Shown piece by piece: positions 7,856-16,392 of a stretch of 48,396 bases of DNA. Under the pieces are notes generated by a model, which saw only the letters and a list, made by a program, of their open reading frames with translations, was not told the DNA's origin and searched no databases. A program made the translations under genes and the position numbers. Every line of letters begins with the position of its first letter. Within the stretch, counting starts at the first letter, position 1. Source of the DNA: Actinomycetota bacterium (lineage in GTDB: Bacteria; Actinomycetota; Acidimicrobiia; Acidimicrobiales; Ilumatobacteraceae); NCBI GenBank assembly GCA_027730505.1, contig JAQCGT010000005.1:1-48396 (forward strand), in the 5' to 3' direction.

Positions 7856-8812
7856 TCAGATCCCGGTGACCACCCAGGTACGGGTGGTGGCGGTGAGCAC
7901 CTCACCGGGTTCGAGAAGCACAGCCTGGCCCTGGTCGTCGATCGCGATCTCGTTGATGACCGCTCGGTGCGTCATACCTGCGTCCAGGCGAAGCAGTGCA
8001 ACCCCGGCATCAGGCAACTCGTAGCGGTCGGCCATGGGAAGCACCGGCGCCGCCAGCGGTGTCGGATCGACGATCTTGAGGAGGAGGTCGACGTCGACCG
8101 GTTTGGACGTGAGGCCGCCGCGCACCACGTTGTCGCTCGCTCCCATCAACTCGATCCCGGCTCCGTGCAGATAGGCGTGAAGGTTCCCCGCGTCGAGGCG
8201 CAGGGCCTGACCCGGTTCGAGGCGGACGAGGTTCAGCAACAGCGTTGCAGCGACGCTCACCTCTCCTGGGTACATCGCGTCGAGTTCTCGAACCCAGTGC
8301 GCTTCGCGACGGGGTGAGGTCGCGCATGCAGCGATCATCTCGTTGGTGTCGACACGGCCACGGTAGATGTCGTGAAGGAGGGTTCCCGGGCCATGGATCC
8401 GGACCCGTTCGGCCAGGTCGCCTAGGCCGAGCGACTCGAACAATTCGACGGTTGTAGGAGCTGGTCGGATGCCGCAGAGCGCTTCGACGGGCGTGATCGC
8501 GCACAGCAGTTCAGGCTTGGGGAACGGATCGCCGAACACACCGTCGACGTGTCCCCGCTCGGCCTGTTCAGCATCGGGATGGGTCTGCAGCGACAGCGGT
8601 CGGGCGGCCGCCAACACCTTCAACAGATAAGGCAGTGGTCCGGTGAGATCGACCATGGCCCGTCCGTCGTCGAGCATCGCCGGACCGCGCTCATGCGTTC
8701 CCAGCCAATACTCGGCCCACGGTTCACCATCAGGGGCCTGTCCAAGCAGGGAGGGAATCACATCGGTGTCGCCCCACTCGTAATGCTGGATGACGCCGCG
8801 TATGCGGTGCAT
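7856..8812 (-). CDS. manA: Mannose-6-phosphate isomerase, class I
   Basis: 318 residues, zinc-dependent interconversion of mannose 6-phosphate and fructose 6-phosphate, feeding GDP-mannose synthesis for glycans and lipoglycans. Family features seen: the start MHRIRGVIQHYEWGDTD, PLSLQTHPDAEQAERG (zinc ligands Gln and His), FPKPELLCAI (ligand Glu), and NLHAYLHGAGIELMGASDNVVRGG with the last zinc His and the active-site Arg region. Length is somewhat short but complete. The ATG at 8812 lies six bases after TAATCT with no SD, so the mRNA is probably leaderless. Confidence 0.93.
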   Translation of the reverse strand: MHRIRGVIQHYEWGDTDVIPSLLGQAPDGEPWAEYWLGTHERGPAMLDDGRAMVDLTGPLPYLLKVLAAARPLSLQTHPDAEQAERGHVDGVFGDPFPKPELLCAITPVEALCGIRPAPTTVELFESLGLGDLAERVRIHGPGTLLHDIYRGRVDTNEMIAACATSPRREAHWVRELDAMYPGEVSVAATLLLNLVRLEPGQALRLDAGNLHAYLHGAGIELMGASDNVVRGGLTSKPVDVDLLLKIVDPTPLAAPVLPMADRYELPDAGVALLRLDAGMTHRAVINEIAIDDQGQAVLLEPGEVLTATTRTWVVTGI

Positions 8813-8818
8813 ACCGAC

Positions 8819-8824
8819 AGATTA
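8819..8824 (-). promoter_or_regulatory. Putative -10 element of manA
   Basis: Minus-strand TAATCT, six bases before the manA ATG; the closest match to the TATAAT-like consensus among the leaderless starts here. Confidence 0.5.
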
Positions 8825-8872
8825 CTGACAATCGATGCTGGTCAGAGCGGTGCTGATGTCCCGATATGTCCG

Positions 8873-8894
8873 GAACTCAGAACAATCTGAGTTC
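8873..8894 (-). terminator. Hairpin at the nucS stop codon
   Basis: A 9-base perfect inverted repeat (GAACTCAGA / TCTGAGTTC) with an ACAA loop on the plus strand spans the nucS stop codon. No U-tract follows on the minus strand, so it is a candidate intrinsic or RNA-stabilising 3' hairpin rather than a proven terminator. Confidence 0.45.
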
Positions 8895-9536
8895 ATCGGG
8901 GGCGAGACCGCGTAGAGCGTCGTAGTCGATCTCCACACAGCGATAGCCGCGCGACTCGGCGAGCACGCGTGCTTGCGGTTTGATCGCCTGGGCGACGAAC
9001 ATGCCACGGATCTCGCCGAGCGATGAATCGAGGTGGAGGCGCTCGATGTACCGGGTGAGTTGCTCCACGCCGTCGATCTCGCCACGGCGTTTCACCTCGA
9101 TCGCAACAACGTGGCCGTTTGCGTCGCGGCACAACAGATCGACGGGGCCGATCGCTGTCGGGTACTCGCGCCGCACGAGGCGCAAACCATCCTCCATCGA
9201 CTCGGGCGCGGCAGCGAGCAACTCCTGCAGGTGAGCTTCAACGCCGTCTTTACGCAGACCGGGGTCTTCGCCGAGTTCGTGAGCCGAGTCGCTGACGATC
9301 TCATGCAGGGTGATCGTGAGCGTCTCGCCTTTTGGGTTGGTGACCACCCAGTGATCGCCATTGTCGGCGATTGTGTTGGGTGAGTTCATCCAATTGAGCG
9401 GCTTGTAGGCGCCACCGTCAGCGTGTATCGCCACGCAACCGTCAGCCTTCACCATGATGAGTCGTGTCGCCTCCGGCAGGTGAGCCGATAGGCGACCGGC
9501 ATAGTCGACCGAACAGCGAGCGATGACGAGGCGCAC
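8877..9536 (-). CDS. nucS: Mismatch-specific endonuclease NucS/EndoMS
   Basis: 219 residues. The N-terminal dimerisation and DNA-binding half begins [20 protein letters not shown] and includes [11 protein letters not shown] and [11 protein letters not shown]. The C-terminal RecB-like nuclease half carries D133 (GPVDLLCRD), E147 and K149 (AIEVKRRG) and Q159, the expected metal-binding set. The last residues, DELRLF, resemble the sliding-clamp-binding tail known for actinobacterial NucS. NucS cuts mismatched DNA on both strands and replaces MutS/MutL in most actinobacteria. The start is GTG at 9536, six bases after TAGGTT. The gene stands alone and its 3' end forms a hairpin. Confidence 0.93.
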   Translation of the reverse strand: MRLVIARCSVDYAGRLSAHLPEATRLIMVKADGCVAIHADGGAYKPLNWMNSPNTIADNGDHWVVTNPKGETLTITLHEIVSDSAHELGEDPGLRKDGVEAHLQELLAAAPESMEDGLRLVRREYPTAIGPVDLLCRDANGHVVAIEVKRRGEIDGVEQLTRYIERLHLDSSLGEIRGMFVAQAIKPQARVLAESRGYRCVEIDYDALRGLAPDELRLF

Positions 9537-9542
9537 GCTGCG

Positions 9543-9548
9543 AACCTA
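9543..9548 (-). promoter_or_regulatory. Putative -10 element of nucS
   Basis: Minus-strand TAGGTT, six bases before the GTG start; leaderless arrangement. Confidence 0.5.
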
Positions 9549-9574
9549 GACGGCGACGTCGGCCGACGTGGGTG

Positions 9575-11167
9575 TCATCGCCGGTTCGACTCGACGTGAG
9601 CGCGCATCCGTTTCTGGATGAGATCTCGCCGAGCTTGGAGTTCACGGTACGTGAGACGCTCGGTCGACAGATCGACGCCAAGTCCGGCCTTCACGCTGTC
9701 GAGGTCGACCTGCATGCGGGCGGCATCGATGCCGATCTCAGTCATGATCCGCTCGCCGTGACGCTGTGCGAACATCATCGAGATCGATGCCACTTCGGCC
9801 AGCAGGTCGAGATCGGGAGCCAACCGGGCGATAGCACCGTCGAGGAACACCATGTTCTTCACGTACAACATCAATTCCTTGGGCAGGCGCGCCCCATAAC
9901 CCAGAAGCGCCTTCACCACCCGCTGTACCTCGGCCACCATCTCCTCGCCGGTGAGCGTGGTGGGGTCGATCGGCTCCTGATCGAGGCGCAGGTCGCTGAT
10001 GACGGCCTGAAGATCGGTGTCGCGTGGCAATGCCCCGAGATCACGCAGCGCCGCCATCTGCCCGGTCAAGTCGTTGGTGGTGGCGGTGATCATCATCCGT
10101 AGAAACGCCCGGCGACGGTCGTCGTCGAGTCGGGCGGTGATGCCGAAGTCGAGCAATGCGGTGCGGCCATCGGCCAGCACCATGAGGTTTCCGCCATGCA
10201 GGTCGCCATGGAAGATTCCATGGATGAGCGCGCCCTCCATGAACGCGACCATGCCGGTGCGTATCACCGCTTCAGTGTCGATGCCCGCTGCATGCATGCC
10301 ATCGACATCGTCGAAGTTGAACCCGTCGATGCGTTCCATCACGAGGGTGCGACGGCCGACGAGTTCGGGATGTGGCCTCGGCACCACGTAGCCGTGTTGG
10401 CCGAGGTCGTGTAGCACCTTGCCGACGTCAACCATGTTGGCGGCCTCCATCCGGAAGTCCAGTTCCTCGACGATCGTCTCCGCGAAGAGCTCGACGAGCG
10501 CCGGCGGGTTGGCGAGTGCGGCGACTGGGATCCGTCCGACGAGGTGCGGGGCAAGCCACGACATGATCTTCAAGTCGGTGCGGACAAGCCGTGCGACCTC
10601 AGGTCGCTGCACCTTGACGACCACCTCCGTGCCATCGAGCAGTCGGGCACGGTGCACCTGGGCGATCGATGCTGCTGCGAGGGCCTCTGGTTCGACATGC
10701 GCGAAGACGTCGCCAAGCCGACAGCCGAGGTCGGCCTCGATGGTTCGTCGAACCACGTCGAAGTCCTCGGCTGGAACCCGGTCACGACAGCGCTTGAACT
10801 CTTCGACGAGTTCGGTTGGGAACAGCCCCTCACCCGACGAGATGATCTGAGCGAGCTTGATATACGTCGCCCCGAGACGCTCGATGGCCAGCCGCAGACG
10901 ACGCGAGAGGTCGGCTTTGCTCGCTTCAGCGCTCTCGAAGCGCCCGAGTCGCTTGCGCACCCACCACACGCCGACGGCGGCACCCAAACGCCCGACCACG
11001 ACCGCCATACGGCCGAGCCGAGGCACACGGCCAGGTTCGGTCAGCGCGGGCACTTCAGCCCGGGCGGCGGCGCGCAGGCGTTCGGTCACGGACATCCAGG
11101 CGAGCTGATCCTGGTGGAGAACCCACGGGCCACGGTCGGTGAACGCTGCCCAATCGCAGTCAGACAT
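9575..11167 (-). CDS. UbiB/ABC1-like atypical protein kinase
   Basis: About 530 residues from the ATG at 11167; the frame is open to a TTG at 11236 and another ATG lies at 11095, so the start is uncertain. ABC1 features: the N-terminal extension motif reads YIKLAQIISSGEGLFP, where the usual KxGQ has Ala for Gly; the Ala-rich loop ALAAASIAQVHRA replaces a P-loop; Lys in EVVVKVQRPEV; MERIDG; catalytic IFHGDLHGGNL and metal-binding LLDFG. Such proteins bind ATP and are thought to act as ATPases or kinases affecting isoprenoid lipids. A C-terminal region with weak hydrophobicity follows. It lies 92 bases downstream of the enoyl-CoA hydratase gene in the same orientation. Confidence 0.87.
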   Translation of the reverse strand: MSDCDWAAFTDRGPWVLHQDQLAWMSVTERLRAAARAEVPALTEPGRVPRLGRMAVVVGRLGAAVGVWWVRKRLGRFESAEASKADLSRRLRLAIERLGATYIKLAQIISSGEGLFPTELVEEFKRCRDRVPAEDFDVVRRTIEADLGCRLGDVFAHVEPEALAAASIAQVHRARLLDGTEVVVKVQRPEVARLVRTDLKIMSWLAPHLVGRIPVAALANPPALVELFAETIVEELDFRMEAANMVDVGKVLHDLGQHGYVVPRPHPELVGRRTLVMERIDGFNFDDVDGMHAAGIDTEAVIRTGMVAFMEGALIHGIFHGDLHGGNLMVLADGRTALLDFGITARLDDDRRRAFLRMMITATTNDLTGQMAALRDLGALPRDTDLQAVISDLRLDQEPIDPTTLTGEEMVAEVQRVVKALLGYGARLPKELMLYVKNMVFLDGAIARLAPDLDLLAEVASISMMFAQRHGERIMTEIGIDAARMQVDLDSVKAGLGVDLSTERLTYRELQARRDLIQKRMRAHVESNRR

Positions 11168-11259
11168 TCGGTCGTCGTGGTCCGAGGGCCGACGGGGGGA
11201 GTCGACAATGGTCACAGCGTCAGTTTGGTGGCACAAGGCCTCCGGCGCACTTCGTGCGG

Positions 11260-12108
11260 TCAGAACCTCGGTTGGCGCTTCTCTACGAACGCGGCGATGC
11301 CCTCGCGGTACTCAGCGGTTCCCATGGCCTGATCGAGCAGTGCTTTCGACTCCCGCACCGATGCGGCCGGGTCGGGTCGTAGCCAGTCTCCGTGGATCTG
11401 GGCTTTGGCGTTGCTCACGGCCTCCGGTCCGGTGGTGGCCGCCAACAATCGGGCGTAGTTGACCGCAGCCTCAAGCGTTGTTTCGCCGTCGGGCAGCACC
11501 TCGTTCCACAGGCCCCAGTCGGCCGTGTCGGCCACGGTGATGACGCGTCCCGACAACAGCAGATCAGCAGCTCTCGTGGTGCCGATGAGTCGGGGCAGCG
11601 TCCACGACAGTCCGTACTCGGCCGGAAGTCCAAGTTTGGGTGCCGCCGTGGTGAATTTCGCTGGCGCCGACCCGAAGCGGAGATCGCAAAAGCACACAAG
11701 CGCGAGGCTCACGCCGGCGACGGCACCGTTGACGGCGGCGATGATCGGCAGCCGGTAGCCGAGCATCCACGCGAGGTCGTCGTCGTATTCGCTTCGCAAC
11801 GGCGCCCCCGGTCGCACGATGTCGTCATCGAGACCCGTGTCGTACGAGCCGCGTTCGGCGTGGTCGCCGAGGGCTTGGGAGTCGCCGCCGACGGAGAACG
11901 TGCTCCCCGAACCCGTGACAACCACGGCCCGGAGTCCGTCGCGGTGCTCGAGGCCACGCATCACGGCGATGAACTCGGCGTGCATCGTCCCGTTCCATGC
12001 ATTGGCCCGGTGCGGACGGTGGAGCGTGACGATCGCGACGGGACCGTCGATTGTCCATCGCACGGCGCGCAACGATTCAGATTCGGGCAGGTCTGCGTCG
12101 GAGGTCAT
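11260..12108 (-). CDS. Enoyl-CoA hydratase/isomerase family protein
   Basis: 282 residues from the ATG at 12108, which overlaps the stop of the upstream cysQ gene by ATGA; the longer open frame upstream is antisense noise. Crotonase features: HRPHRANAWNG near the N-terminus, the oxyanion-hole strand VVVTGSGSTFSVGGDS, PIIAAVNGAVAGVSLALVCFCDLRFG, and KLGLPAEYGLSWTLPRLIG. It likely hydrates or isomerises an acyl-CoA; the exact reaction is not evident because the usual second catalytic Glu position is not clear-cut. Coupling to cysQ and ettA is probably organisational rather than pathway-linked. Confidence 0.87.
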   Translation of the reverse strand: MTSDADLPESESLRAVRWTIDGPVAIVTLHRPHRANAWNGTMHAEFIAVMRGLEHRDGLRAVVVTGSGSTFSVGGDSQALGDHAERGSYDTGLDDDIVRPGAPLRSEYDDDLAWMLGYRLPIIAAVNGAVAGVSLALVCFCDLRFGSAPAKFTTAAPKLGLPAEYGLSWTLPRLIGTTRAADLLLSGRVITVADTADWGLWNEVLPDGETTLEAAVNYARLLAATTGPEAVSNAKAQIHGDWLRPDPAASVRESKALLDQAMGTAEYREGIAAFVEKRQPRF

Positions 12109-12863
12109 CCCCACAAGGCTCGCAGAACCCCATCGGCCAATTCGGGTCGGCACACGATGAGGTCGGGAAGCCAGGGGTCTGGATGGTTGTAGACAAGTGG
12201 CGAGCCATCGATCCGGCTCACATGGAATCCAGCAGCGGCAGCGACCGCCACCGGGGCCGCTGAGTCCCATTGGTACATGCCGCCGTCGTGCACATAGATG
12301 TCGGCAGTGCCACCCACCACCGCCATCGACTTCGCTCCGGCCGATCCAAGCCGAAGCGCATCGCATCCGAGTCCATTGGCAACCCAATGTGCAGCCGGCG
12401 GTGCCGTGTTTCGTGAGGTGACGAGAATCGGGCGGCGCCGCTTCACCTCGGGCATCGGTGATGCCGGATCGGTCGAGAACACTTTCGAGAGCGCCGGCAG
12501 TGCTACCGCTGCGGCGACGAAGTGGTCGTCCTCCCAGAGCGCAACGTGCACCGCCCAGTCGACTCGGCCCGGCTGTGCATACTCACGGGTGCCGTCCAAC
12601 GGGTCGACGATCCACACGCGACCACCGCCGAAGCGGCGCGGGTCTTCACGGCCCTCCTCGGAGAGCACAGCGTCGTCGGGCCGCGCAGTCGTGAGTTCAT
12701 CCATCAGGAAGCGCTGCGCTGCGGCGTCACCGGCGTCTTTGACCGACCAGTGATCAGCGCCGGCTGAGAACATTCGTGCTCGCAGCTCGACGAGGATTTC
12801 GCCAGCACCGATAGCGAGCCGGTTTGCGAGGTCGTGGTCCGCCTCTCGGACGCCACCTGGCAT
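12105..12863 (-). CDS. cysQ: Inositol monophosphatase-family 3'(2'),5'-bisphosphate nucleotidase
   Basis: 252 residues starting at ATG 12863 (TGATG overlap with the ettA stop). IMPase-fold metal-binding motifs are complete: the KDAGD segment, VLSEEG (metal Glu), IVDPLDGTREYA (D-P-x-D-G-T), and YQWDSAAPVAVAAAAG (W-D-x-A). The CysQ subgroup hydrolyses 3'-phosphoadenosine 5'-phosphate left after sulfate transfer and also acts on fructose-1,6-bisphosphate or inositol phosphates. The DGTREY version favours CysQ over true inositol monophosphatase. Both ends overlap neighbours, so it is the middle gene of a translationally coupled ettA-cysQ-hydratase unit. Confidence 0.85.
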   Translation of the reverse strand: MPGGVREADHDLANRLAIGAGEILVELRARMFSAGADHWSVKDAGDAAAQRFLMDELTTARPDDAVLSEEGREDPRRFGGGRVWIVDPLDGTREYAQPGRVDWAVHVALWEDDHFVAAAVALPALSKVFSTDPASPMPEVKRRRPILVTSRNTAPPAAHWVANGLGCDALRLGSAGAKSMAVVGGTADIYVHDGGMYQWDSAAPVAVAAAAGFHVSRIDGSPLVYNHPDPWLPDLIVCRPELADGVLRALWG

Positions 12864-14536
12864 CAGGCGAGCTTCTTGTACTTGATCCGGTGGGGCTGAT
12901 CGGCGGCCACCCCGAGTTCTCGGCGCCGATACTCCTCGTATTCGCTGAAGTTGCCCTCGAACCATCGCACCTGGCTGTCGCCTTCGAAGGCGAGCACGTG
13001 GGTGGCGATGCGGTCGAGGAACCACCGGTCGTGAGAGATCACGACGGCGCATCCGGGGAATGATTCGAGACCGGCTTCGAGGGCGCGCAAGGTGTCGACG
13101 TCAAGGTCGTTCGTCGGTTCGTCGAGGAGGAGCACATTGCCACCGGACTTCAACAACTTGGCGAGGTGCACACGGTTGCGTTCACCACCGGACAGCTTGC
13201 CCACGGGCTTTTGCTGATCGGTGCCCTTGAAGTTGAAACTCGCAACGTAGGCGCGGCCGTGGATCTCCCGGTTGCCGATCTTCAGGTGGTCGACACCGCC
13301 GGTGATCTCCTCGTAGACCGTCGCCTCGGGATCGAGGTCGTCACGGTTCTGATCGACATAGCTCAGCTGCACCGTCGAACCGATGGTGACGTCGCCTGCG
13401 TCGGGTGCGTCGAGTCCGGACAGCATCCGGAACAACGTCGTCTTACCTGCGCCGTTCGGGCCGATGATGCCGACGATGCCGGCCGGGGGCAGTGAGAACG
13501 ACAGATCTTCGATGAGGAGGCGATCACCGAAGCCCTTCTTCAGGTTCTTGACCTCGATCACTGTGTCACCGAGACGCGGACCGGGCGGAATCGCGATCTC
13601 CAGCCGGTTCGAGGTGTCGCGTTCGGCTTCGGCCTCTGCCTGCAACTTCTCGTACGCGGCCAGACGGGCCTTGCCCTTGGCCTGTCGGGCCTTGGGCGCC
13701 ATGCGCACCCAGTCGAGTTCGCGTTCGAGCGTTCGACGTCGGGCCTCGTTCGACTTCTCCTCTTGGGCGAGTCGAGCCTGTTTCTGCTCAAGCCACGACG
13801 AGTAGTTGCCTTCGAACGGAATGCCGCGGCCTCGATCGAGTTCGAGAATCCACTTGGCGACGTTGTCGAGGAAGTAGCGGTCGTGGGTGATGGCGACGAC
13901 CGTTCCTGAGTAGTCCTGCAGGAATCGCTCGAGCCAGTAGACGCTCTCGGCGTCGAGGTGGTTGGTCGGCTCATCGAGCAGCAACAGGTCGGGGCGGCTG
14001 AGCAGCAGTCGGCATAGCGCCACCCGGCGCCGTTCACCGCCCGACAGGGTTGTCACATCGGCGTCGTCGGGTGGGCAGCGCAACGCGTCCATTGCGATCT
14101 CGACGTTGCGGTCGAGGCTCCAGGCGTCAGCGGCGGCGATCTTGTCCTCGAGTTCGGCCTGCTCCTTGCCGATCTTGTCGTAATCGGCGTCGGGGTCAGC
14201 CCATTTGGCCATCACGGCGTTGTAGCGGTCGATGAGCGACTGCACCTCAGCAACACCGTCCATGACGTTGCCGCGAACATCCTTCGTCGGATCGAGCTCG
14301 GGTTCCTGTGCGAGATAGCCGACGCTGAATCCGGGAGTGAGTCGGGCTTCACCTGAGAACCCGTCGTCGAGGCCCGCCATGATGCGCAACAGGCTCGACT
14401 TACCGGATCCATTCGATCCAATCACGCCGATCTTCGCGCCCGGATAGAACGAGAGCGAAATGTTCTCGAGCACCGTCCGGTCTGGCGGATAGTGACGGGC
14501 AAGCTTGTAACAGGTGTAGATGAACTCGTGGGCCAT
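12863..14536 (-). CDS. ettA: Energy-dependent translational throttle ABC-F ATPase EttA
   Basis: 557 residues, the expected EttA length. Two ABC domains: Walker [11 protein letters not shown] and [10 protein letters not shown], signatures [11 protein letters not shown] and [11 protein letters not shown], Walker [13 protein letters not shown] and [12 protein letters not shown]. The start [18 protein letters not shown] and the inserted arm (residues about 95-140) are EttA-specific. A coiled-coil linker (about 245-310, rich in Glu/Arg/Lys) joins the domains. It binds the ribosomal E site and gates entry into elongation according to ATP/ADP level. The ATG at 14536 follows a TAGCCT hexamer by nine bases and heads the leftward unit ettA-cysQ-enoyl-CoA hydratase. 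Confidence 0.95.
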   Translation of the reverse strand: MAHEFIYTCYKLARHYPPDRTVLENISLSFYPGAKIGVIGSNGSGKSSLLRIMAGLDDGFSGEARLTPGFSVGYLAQEPELDPTKDVRGNVMDGVAEVQSLIDRYNAVMAKWADPDADYDKIGKEQAELEDKIAAADAWSLDRNVEIAMDALRCPPDDADVTTLSGGERRRVALCRLLLSRPDLLLLDEPTNHLDAESVYWLERFLQDYSGTVVAITHDRYFLDNVAKWILELDRGRGIPFEGNYSSWLEQKQARLAQEEKSNEARRRTLERELDWVRMAPKARQAKGKARLAAYEKLQAEAEAERDTSNRLEIAIPPGPRLGDTVIEVKNLKKGFGDRLLIEDLSFSLPPAGIVGIIGPNGAGKTTLFRMLSGLDAPDAGDVTIGSTVQLSYVDQNRDDLDPEATVYEEITGGVDHLKIGNREIHGRAYVASFNFKGTDQQKPVGKLSGGERNRVHLAKLLKSGGNVLLLDEPTNDLDVDTLRALEAGLESFPGCAVVISHDRWFLDRIATHVLAFEGDSQVRWFEGNFSEYEEYRRRELGVAADQPHRIKYKKLA

Positions 14537-14545
14537 GCATCGCCG

Positions 14546-14551
14546 AGGCTA
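14546..14551 (-). promoter_or_regulatory. Putative -10 element of ettA operon
   Basis: Minus-strand TAGCCT, nine bases before the ettA ATG. Confidence 0.45.
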
Positions 14552-14590
14552 ACGCCGGGCTGATGCAGCGTCGTTGGTCGACGTCAGTCG

Positions 14591-14596
14591 TAGCAT
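14591..14596 (+). promoter_or_regulatory. Putative -10 element of EamA transporter gene
   Basis: TAGCAT, eight bases before the GTG at 14605, supports that start rather than the ATG at 14563. Confidence 0.45.
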
Positions 14597-14604
14597 CTCG
14601 GGCC

Positions 14605-15495
14605 GTGACGATGACCGCTCGTACTCAGGCTGGCGATGAGGCAGCACTTCGACCCATCGACTGGGTGTCGCTGGCGGTTCCCGGTCTCGTTTGGGGGTCG
14701 AGCTTCTTCCTGATCGCGGAGGGCCTCGAGAGCTTTCATCCAGCGTTCGTTGGCTGGTACCGAATGATCGTCGGCCTGGCGGTGCTGACGGCGTTCCCCA
14801 CAGCGCGTCGACGCGTCGATCCGGCGGCGCGTGGTCGACTGCGTGCGTTGTCGATGTTCTGGATGGCGGCGCCACTCACGCTCTTCGCTTTCGCCCAGGA
14901 TCGGATCTCGTCGAGTCTCGCCGGCATGTTGAATACCCTCAACCCGGTACTCACCGTGTTGGTCGGGTTCGTCTGGCTGGGCCGGCGTGCGGGCCCTCGG
15001 CGAATCGTCGGGGTGATCGTCGGAACCACCGGTGGTGTGATGATCGCTGCGCCGACGCTGGGAGAGGGGTCGTCGAGTGCCGTCGGAATCGCGATGGCGT
15101 TCGCAGCGCTGTGCTGCTACGGAATCGCCTTGAACATCGCTGGCCCGCTGCAGCAGCAGGTGGGCGCTGTTGCGACCGTGCATCGAGCGCTTGCCGGAGC
15201 GGTGATCGTGGCTGCTCCGACCGGCCTGTGGGGGTTGACACAGTCGTCGTTCTCATGGGGCTCTGCGATCGCCGTCACCGTCCTCGGTGCGTTCTCGACC
15301 GGCGTCGCTTATGTGTGGATGGCGTGGAACGCCGGCCGTCTCGGCGGAACACGGGCGTCGACGACGAACTACATGATCCCTGTCGTGTCCATCGTGCTGG
15401 GCGTTGGTCTGCGCGGTGAGAGCATCGCAGCGATTGCGCTCATCGGCACACTGGTGACGGTGTTCGGGGCCTGGCAGGTGAACCGCTCCGCCTGA
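14605..15495 (+). CDS. EamA-family (DMT) transporter
   Basis: About 296 residues with ten hydrophobic helices arranged as two EamA repeats. The first repeat begins DWVSLAVPGLVWGSSFFLIAEGL and ends with SSLAGMLNTLNPVLTVLVGF; the second ends with TTNYMIPVVSIVLGVGLRGE, the mirrored motif typical of drug/metabolite exporters. Likely it exports an amino acid or small metabolite; substrate unknown. Start choice: GTG at 14605 sits eight bases after TAGCAT; ATG at 14611 is the alternative; the upstream ATG at 14563 would overlap the divergent ettA promoter. It may be read through into the dioxygenase gene 17 bases downstream, though that gene has its own -10. Confidence 0.85.
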   Translation: MTMTARTQAGDEAALRPIDWVSLAVPGLVWGSSFFLIAEGLESFHPAFVGWYRMIVGLAVLTAFPTARRRVDPAARGRLRALSMFWMAAPLTLFAFAQDRISSSLAGMLNTLNPVLTVLVGFVWLGRRAGPRRIVGVIVGTTGGVMIAAPTLGEGSSSAVGIAMAFAALCCYGIALNIAGPLQQQVGAVATVHRALAGAVIVAAPTGLWGLTQSSFSWGSAIAVTVLGAFSTGVAYVWMAWNAGRLGGTRASTTNYMIPVVSIVLGVGLRGESIAAIALIGTLVTVFGAWQVNRSA

Positions 15496-15500
15496 CGACA

Positions 15501-15506
15501 TACGCT
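15501..15506 (+). promoter_or_regulatory. Putative -10 element of dioxygenase gene
   Basis: TACGCT lies six bases before the ATG at 15513, within the 17-base gap after the transporter stop. Confidence 0.5.
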
Positions 15507-15512
15507 TGGGCC

Positions 15513-16367
15513 ATGACTCCTGACGTGGTCGATTTCAACGATCCGGCGGCACCGGCCCGATTCACCGAGAGCCTCCGCACGACTGGCTTCGCGGTTGTCA
15601 CCAATCACCCGCTCCCATGGGAACTCGTCGAGAACATCTACGACGAGTGGTCGAGGTTCTTCACAAGTGGTGAGGCCGATGCGTACACCGTCGGGCCCGA
15701 CAACCAAGAGGGTTACTTCCCGCCGAAGATCGCTGAGACCGCCAAGGGCCGCACCGTGCGTGACCTCAAGGAGTTCTTCCATGTCTACCCGTGGAGCGAG
15801 AAGTACCCGACCGAGGTTTCGCAAGACGCTCTGCGCTACCGCGACATCGCAACGGACGTGGCGAGCACGCTGCTCGGCTGGGTCGACGCCAACCTCCCCG
15901 CCGAGGTGTCCGAACGGCTCTCGATGCCAGTGGCGAAGATGCTCGAAGGCAACACCCGCACGCTGCTGCGCATCCTCCGGTATCCGCCGCTCGAAGGTGA
16001 TGTGCCAGAGGGTGCAGTCAGGGCCGCCGCCCACGAGGACATCAACTTGTTGACAGTGCTCCCGGCGAGCAACGAGAGCGGACTCGAACTGCTCGGTGCT
16101 GACGGCGAGTGGTACGCCGTGCCGTGCGATCCGGGTTCGATCGCAGTGAACTGTGGCGAGATGCTCGACCGCGCCACCGACGGCTACTTGCCCGCGACGA
16201 CCCATCGCGTGGTGAACCCGGCGGGGGAGGCGGCGCGCCGTGCACGAATGTCGATGCCCCTGTTCCTTGCGGCTGCTGACGAGGTGGTGATCGCCGACGG
16301 CCGCACCGCTGAGGAACTGCTCGCCGAGCGGATCGCAGAGCTGCGGAGCCAGGACCCCACGGACTGA
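15513..16367 (+). CDS. 2-oxoglutarate/Fe(II) oxygenase, isopenicillin N synthase-like
   Basis: 284 residues with the N-terminal DIOX_N half (TGFAVVTNHPLPWELVEN) and the C-terminal double-stranded beta-helix. The iron facial triad is visible as H-x-D in AAHEDINLLTVLP and a distal His in THRVVNP; R-x-S in RARMSMPLFL would hold the 2-oxoglutarate carboxylate. This is the IPNS-like family that includes ethylene-forming and many hydroxylating enzymes; the substrate is unknown. It is a complete protein of usual length. It sits directly upstream of kgd, which consumes 2-oxoglutarate; I see no evidence beyond proximity for a link. Confidence 0.87.
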   Translation: MTPDVVDFNDPAAPARFTESLRTTGFAVVTNHPLPWELVENIYDEWSRFFTSGEADAYTVGPDNQEGYFPPKIAETAKGRTVRDLKEFFHVYPWSEKYPTEVSQDALRYRDIATDVASTLLGWVDANLPAEVSERLSMPVAKMLEGNTRTLLRILRYPPLEGDVPEGAVRAAAHEDINLLTVLPASNESGLELLGADGEWYAVPCDPGSIAVNCGEMLDRATDGYLPATTHRVVNPAGEAARRARMSMPLFLAAADEVVIADGRTAEELLAERIAELRSQDPTD

Positions 16368-16379
16368 ACAGGTCGCCAC

Positions 16380-16385
16380 TAACCT
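16380..16385 (+). promoter_or_regulatory. Putative -10 element of kgd
   Basis: TAACCT lies seven bases before the GTG start at 16393, giving a leaderless arrangement. Confidence 0.5.
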
Positions 16386-16392
16386 TCGGTCC

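Noticed and set aside
7839-7858. Terminator between the SCO6745-like gene and manA
   Set aside because: Only four base pairs (CTGA/TCAG) could form, essentially the stop codons themselves.
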